From assembly GCF_003096675.1 (NCBI RefSeq), contig NZ_QEKW01000031.1, forward strand, positions 1-38,360: DNA of 38,360 nt, given 5' to 3'. Below, piece after piece: positions 17,324 to 25,311 of this stretch. The notes under the pieces were generated by a model. It was not told the origin of the DNA. It saw only the letters and a program-made list of their open reading frames with translations, and ran no database searches. Position 1 is the first letter of the stretch; the number at the start of each line of letters is the position of its first letter. Origin of the DNA: Actinomycetospora cinnamomea (GTDB lineage: Bacteria; Actinomycetota; Actinomycetes; Mycobacteriales; Pseudonocardiaceae). The translations under genes and the position numbers were made by a program.

Positions 17324-18240
17324 ACGACCGTCGCCAGCGCCCGCGGGGCGATCTCGACGGTCACCGCCCGGTCGGCGTCGAGGTCGAGCACCTCCCCGTC
17401 GAGCTGCACCGGCATCGGCTTGAGGGTGGTGAACGCGAACCGGTCGGTGCGCGGCTGCGGGCCCAGCCCGCGCACGGCGGCGCGCACCGCATAGGCCAGC
17501 AGCCGCAGCTTCGACCGGTGCGGCAGCGTGATCACCTCGAACCGCCCGTCGGCCGGGTCGCCGTCGGAGAGCGTCACGTACTTCGCCATCTCGGTGGTGT
17601 TGGCGAGGATCAGGCTGTCGAAGCGCCGCGGCCCGCTCAGCGGCCCCTCACCCTCCACGTCGACGGCGAACGGGCGGAAGCGCGAGAACGCGCGCACGGT
17701 CGTGACGATCTCGCGCAGCGAGCCCTTGCCCCCGCGCTCGATCTCGAGGGCGACGGTCGGGGTGATGCCCAGCCCGAAGTACGAGTGCGCCCAGCGCGGG
17801 CGCTCCTCCCCCGCCACGGCGACGCGCAGCAGGTCCAGCCGGCGCACCTGGCCCGCGGCGATCGCGTCGACCAGCGGGCGCTCCCGGGTCGCGCGGCGGT
17901 GGTCGTTGGCGTTGCCCGCCGGCAGCACGGCTCCCACCGCGCCGGCGACGACGCCGTCCCCCGCGGCCATGAGGCCCTCGACCACCTCGTGGTAACCGCC
18001 GTCCCCGCTGACCGACACGACGAGCACCCGGCCCGCGCGGGCCTCCTGCTCGGCCAGGACCCGCGCGTGCCCGGCGTACTCGGTCGGCGTGGCCACGACC
18101 TCGAGCTGCGGCGCCTGCTCGTGCAGCTGCGAGCGCGCCTGCTCCGCCCGCCGCGCACCGTCACCGCTGCTCTCCGGGTTGTAGATCAGGACGACCCGGT
18201 CGTACGCGGGCACGGGGGACGGGTCGGACGGCAGGGCCAC
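17320..18240 (-). CDS. Diacylglycerol kinase-like (DAGK catalytic domain) protein
   Basis: A 306-aa protein of the DagK/YegS fold. The N-terminal V-V-L-I-Y-N-P-E-S-S-G matches the N-P-x-S-G motif. The nucleotide motif usually written GGDGT reads S-G-D-G-G at 78-82, and the substrate motif reads P-A-G-N-A-N-D-H-R-R (normally P-x-G-T-x-N-D). Both are altered, so the phosphoryl acceptor may not be diacylglycerol; sphingosine- or sugar-lipid kinases are alternatives. It overlaps traR/dksA by 4 nt and follows the HAD gene by 35 nt. Confidence 0.82.
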   Translation of the reverse strand: MALPSDPSPVPAYDRVVLIYNPESSGDGARRAEQARSQLHEQAPQLEVVATPTEYAGHARVLAEQEARAGRVLVVSVSGDGGYHEVVEGLMAAGDGVVAGAVGAVLPAGNANDHRRATRERPLVDAIAAGQVRRLDLLRVAVAGEERPRWAHSYFGLGITPTVALEIERGGKGSLREIVTTVRAFSRFRPFAVDVEGEGPLSGPRRFDSLILANTTEMAKYVTLSDGDPADGRFEVITLPHRSKLRLLAYAVRAAVRGLGPQPRTDRFAFTTLKPMPVQLDGEVLDLDADRAVTVEIAPRALATVV

Positions 18241-18275
18241 ACCGGGAGCCTACGTCCCGCGGGCCGTCCGCCCGG

Positions 18276-18926
18276 TCAGCGCAGCGCCAGCACGTGCTCG
18301 ACGGCCTCGGGCAGCGTGGCGACGACCGGCGCGGCGGTGCGCAGGTCGGCGGCGTGGTGGGTCGAGTGCTCGGCCACCAGCACGCAGGCGCAGCCCACGG
18401 CGGCGGTGGCCGCGGCGTCGTCGAGCGTGTCGCCGACCAGGACGACGCCCGCGGGGTCGAGGCGCAGCACCTCGAGGTGCTCGGCGAGCGCGGCGGCCTT
18501 GCTGCGCCCGTCGTGGTGGTGGTCGCCGTCGACGCGCGCGAACCAGTCGTGCAGCCCGCGCCGGCCCAGCGTCGCGTGCAGCACGTCGTGCGCGAGCATG
18601 CTCAGCACCGACTGGCCGAACCCGGCGTCGGCGAACCGCTCGAGCGCGTCCGTCGCCCCCGCGGCCAACGACAACGCCGGCTCGACGTACCGGTAGTGAG
18701 CGCCGAACACCGCGTTCAGCCGCACCCACTCGTCCTCGCCGACGTCACGCCCCACGAGGTCGGCGTAGAAGGTGCGCAACGGGCGCCGGAACGTCGAGCG
18801 GTAGCGCTCGAGGTCGAGACGCGCATCGACGCCCACCGCCGCGAGACCGGCCGCGGAGGCGTCGACGACGGCGTGCACGTCGGCGAGCAACGTGCCGTTC
18901 CAGTCCCAGACGACGTGGTCCACCAC
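18276..18926 (-). CDS. HAD-family hydrolase (phosphatase-like)
   Basis: A 216-aa protein of the phosphoglycolate-phosphatase-like HAD group. The nucleophile motif is V-W-D-W-N-G-T-L with D8 as nucleophile. The usual second Asp (general acid) is Asn10. Motif II is Q-S-V-L-S-M, the conserved Lys is in G-R-S-K-A-A-A-L, and motif IV is V-L-V-G-D-T-L-D-D. A cap domain lies between residues about 15 and 85. The Asn in place of Asp is seen in a subgroup of HAD proteins and may slow or alter phosphatase chemistry. It lies 15 nt after the CinA-like gene. Confidence 0.85.
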   Translation of the reverse strand: MVDHVVWDWNGTLLADVHAVVDASAAGLAAVGVDARLDLERYRSTFRRPLRTFYADLVGRDVGEDEWVRLNAVFGAHYRYVEPALSLAAGATDALERFADAGFGQSVLSMLAHDVLHATLGRRGLHDWFARVDGDHHHDGRSKAAALAEHLEVLRLDPAGVVLVGDTLDDAAATAAVGCACVLVAEHSTHHAADLRTAAPVVATLPEAVEHVLALR

Positions 18927-18941
18927 GACGCCGATGATCCG

Positions 18942-19409
18942 CTACCCGTCGAGGTGCTTCAGCAGCGCCTGCAGCGATCGGATGCGGGTGTGGCGCAGGA
19001 CGTCCTGCGGATCGTCGGACTCGGTCTGCTCGACCCACGCCTCGGTGTCGCCGCGGTCGGTGATCGCGAACCACACGGTGCCCGGGGGCTGGTCGTCCTG
19101 CGGCTCCGGGCCGCCCGCGCCGCTGACCGCGAGGGTCAGGTCCGCACCGAGCAGGTCCGCGGCCTTCTCGGCCATCGTGCGCACCGCGGGCTCGGAGACC
19201 ACCGGGCCGTCGGGCACGCCGAGGGCCCCGTGCTTGGCCGTGCGGTCGTAGGCGACGACGCCGCCGCGGAACCACTCGCTCGAGCCGGGCGAGGCGGCCA
19301 GGTCGCTGCAGACCAGCCCGCCGGTGAGCGACTCGACGATCGCCAACCGGCGCCCGTCCCGCGACGCCGCCTCGGACACCGCCTTCGCGAGCTCCTCCGG
19401 ATCCTCCAC
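18942..19409 (-). CDS. CinA C-terminal-domain (PncC-like) amidohydrolase
   Basis: A 155-aa stand-alone CinA C-terminal domain, the type that deamidates nicotinamide mononucleotide. Signature parts are A-I-V-E-S-L-T-G-G-L (usual E-S-C/L-T-G-G), Y-D-R-T-A-K, the V-S-E-P-A-V segment and V-S-G-A-G-G-P. The last differs from the common S-G-I-A-G-P by a small rearrangement and is followed by a 7-residue loop before P-G-T-V-W-F-A. The start is a GTG at 19409, with GGGAGG 5 nt upstream. It is co-directional with the copper ATPase, 65 nt after it. Confidence 0.82.
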   Translation of the reverse strand: MEDPEELAKAVSEAASRDGRRLAIVESLTGGLVCSDLAASPGSSEWFRGGVVAYDRTAKHGALGVPDGPVVSEPAVRTMAEKAADLLGADLTLAVSGAGGPEPQDDQPPGTVWFAITDRGDTEAWVEQTESDDPQDVLRHTRIRSLQALLKHLDG

Positions 19410-19474
19410 ACGTACCTCCCGGCGCCTCTCGTCGACTCCCGAGCCTTGCCGATCACGGGCCCGCGGAAACGCCC

Positions 19475-21832
19475 TCAGGGACGGAACCGGCGCAACCGCA
19501 GGCTGTTGCCCACGACGAACACGCTCGACAGCGCCATCGTCACGCCCGCGATCATCGGGTTGAGCAGCCCGACCACGGCCAGCGGCAGCGCGGCGACGTT
19601 GTAGGCGAACGCCCAGAACAGGTTGCCGCGGATGGTGCCCAGCGCGCGCCGGGCGAGCGCCAGGGCGTCGGGCACGGCGCGCAGGTCGTCGCGGACCAGG
19701 GTGAGGTCGCCGGCCTCGATGGCCATCGCCGTGCCCGTGCCCATCGCCACGCCCAGGTCGGCCTGGGCCAGGGCCGCGGCGTCGTTGACGCCGTCGCCGA
19801 CCATCGCCACGACCGCGCCGCGCTCCTGCAGGCGCCGGACCTCGTCGGCCTTCTCCGTCGGCAGCACCTCGGCGACGACGTCGTCGGCGTCGATCCCGAC
19901 CTCCGCGGCCACGGCCCGCGCGGCCGCCGCGTTGTCGCCGGTCAGCAGCACCGGGCGCAGCCCGCGCGCCCGCATCCGCCCGACGGCCTCGGTCGAGCCC
20001 TCGCGCACGGTGTCGGCCACCGCCAGCACCGCGCGCGCCCGCAGCACCCCGTCCGCGTCGTCCCACGCGACCAGCACCGTCGTCGCCCCCTGCCCCGCGG
20101 CCTCGTCGAGGGCGCGGCGCAGGTCGTCCGGCACGTCCACGCCGCGCTCGTCGAGCAGCCGTCGGCGCCCGGCGAGGACGCGGGTGCCGTCGACGGTGCC
20201 CACGACGCCGAGCCCGTCGAGGGCCGCGACGTCCCGGGCCTCCGCGAGCGGGCCCGCCAGCTCGTCGCGGGCCGCCGCGGCGATCGCCCGGGCGACCGGG
20301 TGCTCGAGGCTCGCCTCGAGGGCGCCGGCCCGGGCGAGCACCTCGCCCCGCGCGACCCCGCCGGTGGTGTGCACGCCGCGCAGGGCCATCCGCCCCGTGG
20401 TCACCGTGCCCGTCTTGTCCAGCACGATCGTGTCCACGCGGCGTGTGGACTCCAGCACCTCGGGGCCGCGCAGCAGGATGCCGAGCTGCGCGCCGCGGCC
20501 GGTGGCGACGGCCAGCGCGGTCGGCGTGGCGAGCCCGAGCGCGCAGGGGCAGGCGACGACGAGGACGGCCATGCCGGCGGCGATCGCGAAGCCCCAGCCG
20601 GCGCCCGAGACGCCCCAGAAGAGCAGCGTGTTGACCGCGACGAGCATGACGACGGGCACGAACCACGCCGAGATCCGGTCGGCGAGCCGCTGGATCGCGG
20701 TCTTGCCGGCCTGGGCCTCCTCGACCCGCCGCGCCATGCGGGCCCACTGGGTGTCGCCCGCGGCGCGGGTGGTCTCGACGACGACGCGGGCGGTCTCGTT
20801 GCGGGTCCCCGCGAGCACCTCGGCCCCGGGCTCCACCTCCACCGGCACCGACTCGCCGGTGATCGAGCCGGCGTCGACGGTGGTGCGGCCCTCGACCACC
20901 CGCCCGTCGAGGGGGAAGGGCTCGCCGGCGTGGACGGCGATGCGGTCCCCGGGCTGCACGCTCTCGACCGGGACCGGCAGCTCACGGTCGCCCACGACGA
21001 CGCAGGCCTCGGTGGCGGGCGGGGCGAGCAGGGCCGCCGACACCCCGAGCGCGCGGCGACGGCCCCGCCGCTCGATCCACCGCCCGAGCAGCGCCGCGGT
21101 GGTGATCGCCGCCGCGGTCTCGAGGTAGACGGTGCGCGCGCCGTCGAACTGGTCGGGGGTGGGGATCAGGTACAGGCCGTGGCGCATCCCGCCGAGGCCC
21201 GCGCCGCCGAAGAAGAGCGTCCACAGCGACCAGCCGAACGCGGCGAGCGTCCCCACCGAGACCAGCGTGTCCATCGTCGCCGAGAGGTGGCGCAGGTGGC
21301 GCGCGGCGTTGCGGTGGAAACGCCAGCCGCCCCAGACCACGACGGGCGCGGTGAGCACGAGCGAGAACCACTGCCAGTAGCGGAACTGCCAGTCGGGGTT
21401 CATGGCCACGGCGATGACCGGCAGGGTCAGGGCGAGGCACACCAGCGCGCGGTGGCGCAGCTCGCCGAGCTCGGGGTCGGCGTCCGTCGGGGCGGGGGCC
21501 GAGGGCGTGGTCTCCCGCGAGCGCCGCGGCGCCGGCACCGACGCGGACGTCCCGGCCGGGACGAGCGGCTCGACCGGCGCGGCGCCGAAGCCCAGCGCGG
21601 TCACGGCGGCGACGAGCGCGGCGGGGTCCTGGTCGGCGGGGTGGGTCACCGTGGCGCGCCCCGTGGCGTAGTTGACGCTGGCCTCGACACCGGGCAGCCG
21701 CCCCAGCCGCCGCTGGATGCGCGCCGCGCACGTGCCGCACGTCATGCCGGTGACGGCCAGCTCGGTGGTCCCGGTCGCACCGGTGGTCTCCGGCCCGGCC
21801 GGTCCCGCACCCTCCGCGACGTCGGTCGCCAC
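19475..21832 (-). CDS. copA: Copper-exporting P-type ATPase (P1B-1)
   Basis: A 785-aa heavy-metal ATPase. There is one N-terminal HMA domain with G-M-T-C-G-T-C (C32, C35), then eight predicted TM helices. T-G-E-S lies at 325-328 and C-P-C at 428-430 in TM6. The phosphorylation motif D-K-T-G-T-V-T-T-G has D472 as acceptor, the E-H-P motif follows near 510, and G-D-G-V-N-D comes next. TM7 Y-N and TM8 M-A-L-S-S identify the Cu(I) subgroup. The GTG start at 21832 has AGGAGGT 6 nt upstream. No csoR or copZ is adjacent, and the downstream genes are not obviously copper related, so its regulation is unclear. Confidence 0.93.
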   Translation of the reverse strand: MATDVAEGAGPAGPETTGATGTTELAVTGMTCGTCAARIQRRLGRLPGVEASVNYATGRATVTHPADQDPAALVAAVTALGFGAAPVEPLVPAGTSASVPAPRRSRETTPSAPAPTDADPELGELRHRALVCLALTLPVIAVAMNPDWQFRYWQWFSLVLTAPVVVWGGWRFHRNAARHLRHLSATMDTLVSVGTLAAFGWSLWTLFFGGAGLGGMRHGLYLIPTPDQFDGARTVYLETAAAITTAALLGRWIERRGRRRALGVSAALLAPPATEACVVVGDRELPVPVESVQPGDRIAVHAGEPFPLDGRVVEGRTTVDAGSITGESVPVEVEPGAEVLAGTRNETARVVVETTRAAGDTQWARMARRVEEAQAGKTAIQRLADRISAWFVPVVMLVAVNTLLFWGVSGAGWGFAIAAGMAVLVVACPCALGLATPTALAVATGRGAQLGILLRGPEVLESTRRVDTIVLDKTGTVTTGRMALRGVHTTGGVARGEVLARAGALEASLEHPVARAIAAAARDELAGPLAEARDVAALDGLGVVGTVDGTRVLAGRRRLLDERGVDVPDDLRRALDEAAGQGATTVLVAWDDADGVLRARAVLAVADTVREGSTEAVGRMRARGLRPVLLTGDNAAAARAVAAEVGIDADDVVAEVLPTEKADEVRRLQERGAVVAMVGDGVNDAAALAQADLGVAMGTGTAMAIEAGDLTLVRDDLRAVPDALALARRALGTIRGNLFWAFAYNVAALPLAVVGLLNPMIAGVTMALSSVFVVGNSLRLRRFRP

Positions 21833-22019
21833 GCCGCCACCTCCTGCTCCCTCGACGACGGCGCGACGCTAGGGCGCATGCACGCGCGGGCACCCGGAGC
21901 TGAGAGCCGCCGGCGGACCGTCCGCCGACCGCCGTGCTCGGGCAGGACGAACGGTCGCGGGACACCCCGGGTGGGCGACCGACCACGCCCGATCGGAGCA
22001 GCAGGGGTTCTCAGCCCCC

Positions 22020-22047
22020 GGTGTGTGCCGACCGGCCGACCGGGTAG
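22020..22047 (+). promoter_or_regulatory. SigF/SigB-like promoter of the CsbD-like gene
   Basis: GGTGT (22020-22024), 17 nt, then GGGTAG (22042-22047). This matches the actinobacterial SigF/SigB pattern GGTTT-N15-17-GGGTA at 4 of 5 and 5 of 5 positions. CsbD is a classic general-stress gene, so the match fits the target. Confidence 0.55.
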
Positions 22048-22088
22048 GCCCGCCACCGACCTTGATCACTCCACGGAAGGGGTCAGCC

Positions 22089-22298
22089 ATGGCCGAGGAC
22101 ACCGCCGCCGAGGACCTGAAGGGGCGCGCGAAGGAGGCCGTCGGCGCCGTCACGGGCCAGGACCAGTGGGCCCGCGAGGGCCAGGAGCAGCAGAAGAAGG
22201 CCGACGCCGAGGAGACCGCCCGGGCCAAGGAGGCCGAGGCCCAGAAGGCCCGCGCCGAGGCGGACAAGAAGGAAGCCGACCAGCGGAAGAAGCAGTAG
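22089..22298 (+). CDS. CsbD-like small stress protein
   Basis: A 69-aa, very hydrophilic and highly charged protein. Residues 9-21, D-L-K-G-R-A-K-E-A-V-G-A-V-T-G, are the CsbD signature, followed by a Lys/Glu/Ala-rich helix to the C-terminus (K-K-A-D-A-E-E and A-R-A-E-A-D-K-K), so only the first part is CsbD and the rest looks like an extended or disordered helix. The ATG at 22089 has a GGAAGGGG ribosome site about 6 nt upstream. A SigF-like promoter precedes it and a 13-bp hairpin terminates it, so it is probably monocistronic. CsbD proteins are general-stress proteins of unknown mechanism. Confidence 0.75.
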   Translation: MAEDTAAEDLKGRAKEAVGAVTGQDQWAREGQEQQKKADAEETARAKEAEAQKARAEADKKEADQRKKQ

Positions 22299-22306
22299 TC
22301 GCTGCC

Positions 22307-22343
22307 CGGTGCCGGGCCCGCCGGGCGCGGGGGCCCGGCACCG
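22307..22343 (+). terminator. Hairpin terminator after the CsbD-like gene
   Basis: Perfect 13-bp stem CGGTGCCGGGCCC (22307-22319) with its complement at 22331-22343 and an 11-nt loop, beginning 8 nt after the stop. A C-rich rather than T-rich tail follows, as is common in high-GC actinobacteria. Confidence 0.75.
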
Positions 22344-22365
22344 CTCCCCCATGCCGTCCTCACAC

Positions 22366-22391
22366 GGTGTCTGGTCTTCCTGTACGGGTAA
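22366..22391 (+). promoter_or_regulatory. SigF/SigB-like promoter of the GAF-ANTAR gene
   Basis: GGTGT (22366-22370), 15 nt, then GGGTAA (22386-22391). The ATG of the gene is at 22402, so a transcript starting 6-8 nt past the -10 would be leaderless or nearly so. No Shine-Dalgarno sequence is seen. Confidence 0.6.
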
Positions 22392-22401
22392 TCCTGCTCG
22401 C

Positions 22402-23169
22402 ATGGCGTCCACTCAGGAGCGCAACGAGCGTGAGCACGTCGGTCCCACCGATCGGCGCGTCGGCGCCGACCTCGCCGAGGCGCTGGAGATGGCGGCGCGC
22501 GGGTTGCTCGAGCGGGGCGAGGAGGACGGCGTCGAGCACACGCTCGAGCTGATCATCCGCGGCGCGTTGCAGACGGTGCCGCACGTCGACGAGGCCGGCA
22601 TCTCGCTGGTGGAGCGGAGCGGACGGGTCGAGTCCCACGCGCCGAGCAGCGACGTCGTCCAGGAGCTCGACGAGCTGCAGAACCGGCTCCGGGAGGGGCC
22701 CTGCCTGGACTCCATCTGGGAGGAGCAGCGCACCCTCGTCGAGGACATGTCGCAGGCGCACCACCGGTGGCCGCGGTACGTGGCGGCGGCCCGCGAGCGC
22801 GGTATCGGCGCGCTCATGTCGTTCCAGCTGTTCGCCGAGCGTGGCAGTGCCGGCGCCCTGAACCTGTACGCCTCCGAGCCGAACGCGTTCGACGAGAGCA
22901 CCGCCGACGCCGGCCGGCTGTTCGCCGCCGAGGCCGCGTTGGTGCTGCACGGCGCCCAGCGCGTCCAGGGCCTGCACATCGCGTTGGACAACCGCGACGT
23001 CATCGGCCAGGCCAAGGGCATCCTCATGGAACGCTTCGGCATCGACCGCCGGCAGGCGTTCTCGATGCTCGTCGAATCCTCGCAGAACACGAACATGAAG
23101 CTGGCGAAGGTGGCGGAGTGGCTCGTCACCGAGGTGGAGAAGAGGCAGGGGGCCGCCACCGGGCGTTGA
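22402..23169 (+). CDS. GAF and ANTAR domain antiterminator
   Basis: A 255-aa protein. The N-terminal GAF domain (about 40-185) has the actinobacterial pattern D-E-A-G-I-S-L-V, L-Q-N-R-L-R-E-G-P-C-L-D and W-P-R-Y-V-A-A-A. The C-terminal ANTAR domain (about 190-250) has N-R-D-V-I-G-Q-A-K-G-I-L-M-E-R-F-G and a final helix with A-x-W-L-V. ANTAR domains bind paired RNA hexaloops and prevent transcription termination. The GAF domain would sense a ligand or redox state. The ATG at 22402 directly follows a SigF-like promoter, linking it to general stress. Candidate RNA targets in this window were not found. Confidence 0.92.
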   Translation: MASTQERNEREHVGPTDRRVGADLAEALEMAARGLLERGEEDGVEHTLELIIRGALQTVPHVDEAGISLVERSGRVESHAPSSDVVQELDELQNRLREGPCLDSIWEEQRTLVEDMSQAHHRWPRYVAAARERGIGALMSFQLFAERGSAGALNLYASEPNAFDESTADAGRLFAAEAALVLHGAQRVQGLHIALDNRDVIGQAKGILMERFGIDRRQAFSMLVESSQNTNMKLAKVAEWLVTEVEKRQGAATGR

Positions 23170-23239
23170 TCCTGTGGGGCGAGCCGAGCAGGCCGACCGG
23201 TGGGCTGACAGACCGGTCGGCGTCGGACAGGGTGTCGCG

Positions 23240-23935
23240 ATGGTCCGACCTGCCCCGGGCGAGACGCGGCTCTCGTGGGATCCCGTCCTCGATCGTGCCG
23301 ACCTCAAGCCCGACGTGCTGGCCCTCCGCGACGCGCTCTCCGACGCGGTCGAGGAGGGGCACTGGGCCCACGTCGCCACCCTGCTCGACCGGACCGAGGA
23401 CGACCTGCCCTCCGCGCTGAGCGCCAACGCCTTCCGTGCCGGCGACGACGGTGGGATGGCTCCCTTGCACCACGCCGCGAGCCAGGGAGCTCACCCCGAC
23501 GTCGTCGACGACCTCGTCGCGCGCGGTGCCTGGCGCACGCTGCGCAGCGGCGACGGGGAGACCGCCGAGGCGATCGCGCGCCGGCTCGGCCACCGGGACC
23601 TCGTCGAGCGGCTCAGGCCGGAGCTCGCCGTGGCGATCGACGACGAGACGCTGACCGATCTCGAGATCTTCCTGTGGGCGCTGGTCGACGTCCGGACGTG
23701 GCGGCTGGGTCGCCGACTGCGGCCGCCACAGCTCGGACCGCTGCTCGAGCACCCGGAGGCGACGATGTGGATCGCGGTGTCCGGGATGTACGGCGGCTTC
23801 GCCTGCCGTTGGGCGGAGGACACGACCGAGCCGACACTCGAGGTCCGCAGCGGGAGCCGGGTGGCCGGGGGATCGGGGCGGGCGCACCACATCTCGGGCG
23901 AGGGCATCGAGCTCGTCACGCGCGGGCTGGTCTGA
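23240..23935 (+). CDS. Ankyrin-repeat protein
   Basis: A 231-aa protein. Ankyrin-like helices run from about residue 30 to 130, clearest at M-A-P-L-H-H-A-A-S-Q-G-A-H-P-D-V-V-D-D-L-V-A-R-G-A with the T-P-L-H-type motif. A second repeat is partial (G-E-T-A-E-A-I-A-R-R-L-G-H-R-D-L-V). The rest (about 140-231) has no recognised domain; it contains I-F-L-W-A-L-V-D-V-R-T-W and a G-M-Y-G-G-F segment. The start is the ATG at 23240. A GTG at 23174 in frame is possible but would add 22 residues without family likeness. A protein-binding role is inferred. Confidence 0.75.
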   Translation: MVRPAPGETRLSWDPVLDRADLKPDVLALRDALSDAVEEGHWAHVATLLDRTEDDLPSALSANAFRAGDDGGMAPLHHAASQGAHPDVVDDLVARGAWRTLRSGDGETAEAIARRLGHRDLVERLRPELAVAIDDETLTDLEIFLWALVDVRTWRLGRRLRPPQLGPLLEHPEATMWIAVSGMYGGFACRWAEDTTEPTLEVRSGSRVAGGSGRAHHISGEGIELVTRGLV

Positions 23936-23963
23936 TGGCGGGCCCACGAGACGCGGTGCACGC

Positions 23964-24380
23964 GTGAGCGGGGCGGATCCTCCGGACGACCGCAGGCCGC
24001 GGCCCGGGGCGGAGGCGTCGACGTCGTCGTTCTCCCTCCTCCGGGCCAACATCCGGCGCGGGCAGTGGGCGCCGGGGCCGGAGCACTCGGTGCTGGCGTT
24101 CATGGGTGGCGTCGAGCTGGACCTCCGGCACGCCCGTCTCGACCCGCGGGGGACGACCATCCGCGTCGTCGCGGTCATGGGGGGAGTCGTGATCATCGTC
24201 GGCCCGGACGTCGAGGTGCGGTGCGACGGTCGAGGCGTGATGGGTGGCTTCGGCGATCTGTCGGGCCCGCCGACGACACCCCCACCGATCGGGACCCCAC
24301 CGCTCCACGTCACCGGCCTCGCCCTCTGGGGTGGCGTCGAGGTTCGTCGACGGGACCGGGAGGCGATCCCGCCGGTGTGA
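23964..24380 (+). CDS. LiaF-like C-terminal domain protein (cell-wall stress type)
   Basis: A 138-aa soluble protein. After a low-complexity N-terminus of about 20 residues comes the beta-helical LiaF C-terminal (DUF2154-like) pattern: S-V-L-A-F-M-G-G-V-E-L-D-L, then V-A-V-M-G-G-V-V-I-I-V, and a last A-L-W-G-G-V-E-V. These three M/W-G-G turns are diagnostic. The usual N-terminal transmembrane or DUF1707 part is missing, so it is a free domain. The GTG start at 23964 lies 28 nt after the ankyrin gene, probably in one transcript. LiaF-type proteins act in envelope-stress sensing in Firmicutes; the role here is unknown. Confidence 0.72.
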   Translation: MSGADPPDDRRPRPGAEASTSSFSLLRANIRRGQWAPGPEHSVLAFMGGVELDLRHARLDPRGTTIRVVAVMGGVVIIVGPDVEVRCDGRGVMGGFGDLSGPPTTPPPIGTPPLHVTGLALWGGVEVRRRDREAIPPV

Positions 24381-24600
24381 GGCACGGTGACGTCAACGCC
24401 GCGGTCGGGAAGTACTTCCTCGACGGAGTCGGTCGCGACCTCGCCGCGCCCCCTACCGTCATCGGTGGTTGCCCACCGACCTCAGGCTCTCGGACCGGCG
24501 GGGCAGCCACTACCTCCCTCGGGTACCGGAGCCAGGCCACCGCACTGCACGGCGAGACGCGGCGGGGCCCAGGCCGGACACCACGAGGCAGGACGAGGGT

Positions 24601-24640
24601 CGACGAGGGGTGCCCCATCGCGATGGTGCACCCCTCGTCG
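24601..24640. terminator. 40-bp near-perfect palindrome downstream of rpf
   Basis: CGACGAGGGGTGC (24601-24613) pairs with its complement at 24628-24640, and the inside continues CCATCG/CGATGG with a single C-T mismatch, so 19 of 20 pairs match. It lies 25 nt past the stop of the minus-strand Rpf gene and 220 nt past the LiaF-like gene, and could terminate either. Confidence 0.75.
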
Positions 24641-24665
24641 CACCTTCCCCCGACGAGCGCCTCGA

Positions 24666-25121
24666 TCACGGCGCGACCGCGTCGGCGCAGCTCGACCACG
24701 CCTCCCAGCCCTGCTCGGCCCGGACCCGCTCACCGATGACGATCTGCTGCTCGCGGCTCGCGTCGTCGGCCTGCGGGGCGAACTCGCCGCCCCCGTGCGC
24801 GGCCCACGTGCGCGAGCTGAGCTGCAACCCGCCGTGGTAGCCGTTCCCGGTGTCGGCGTGCCAGTCGCCGCCGGTCTCGCAGCGGGCGAGGCTGTCCCAG
24901 GGCCCGGCCGGGACCGCGAGGGCGGGCGGTGGTTGCCCGGGCGGTGGTTGCCCCGGCGGCGGGGGGTGCGGCGGCGCGGGAAGAGCGGCTCCGGGCGGAG
25001 GAGGGGGCGGAGGAGGGGGCGGTGCGGCGCCGGTGGCCCCGTACGCGCCGGCGGCCAGGGCGGCGACGACGCCGACGCGCGCGACGGCGCGGGCGGCGCC
25101 CCTGCGGGCGGGGAAGGACAT
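24666..25121 (-). CDS. Small resuscitation-promoting factor-like secreted transglycosylase
   Basis: A 151-aa precursor. A signal/anchor segment lies at about 14-33, a proline-rich linker at about 34-68 (runs of 10 prolines and G-Q-P-P-P repeats), and an Rpf domain at 75-151. The Rpf domain shows W-D-S-L-A-R-C-E-T-G-G-D-W, in which E82 is the catalytic Glu and C81 pairs with the C-terminal Cys, then T-G-N-G-Y-H-G-G-L-Q and the end W-S-S-C. Rpf proteins cleave peptidoglycan and promote exit from dormancy. The ATG at 25121 was chosen over a longer frame from 25298 because the signal peptide begins there. The DNA repeats of the linker (GCGGAGGAGGG units, about 24991-25020) reflect the proline run. 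Confidence 0.9.
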   Translation of the reverse strand: MSFPARRGAARAVARVGVVAALAAGAYGATGAAPPPPPPPPPPGAALPAPPHPPPPGQPPPGQPPPALAVPAGPWDSLARCETGGDWHADTGNGYHGGLQLSSRTWAAHGGGEFAPQADDASREQQIVIGERVRAEQGWEAWSSCADAVAP

Positions 25122-25311
25122 GCCTCGTCCCGTCGGCGGGAGTCCGAGCGAGCCGGCACGGCGATGCCCGTGCGCAGCCCCCGCCCGTCCCTGGTGTCTC
25201 GGCGGGCGCCCCGTGCGGGACCGGCGGGCGGCACGGACACGATCGGTCCCGGGGCGCGACGTGTCCATCGGGTTTCCCGACCGTGACGGCGCCGACACCT
25301 GGTCCGGCGGC

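Noticed and set aside
24991..25020. Tandem GCGGAGGAGGG repeat
   Set aside because: It encodes the polyproline linker of the Rpf protein and needs no other explanation.
25122..25311. ydaO (c-di-AMP) riboswitch upstream of rpf
   Set aside because: Such riboswitches regulate actinobacterial rpf genes, but the conserved ydaO segments are not visible in this 190-nt leader.
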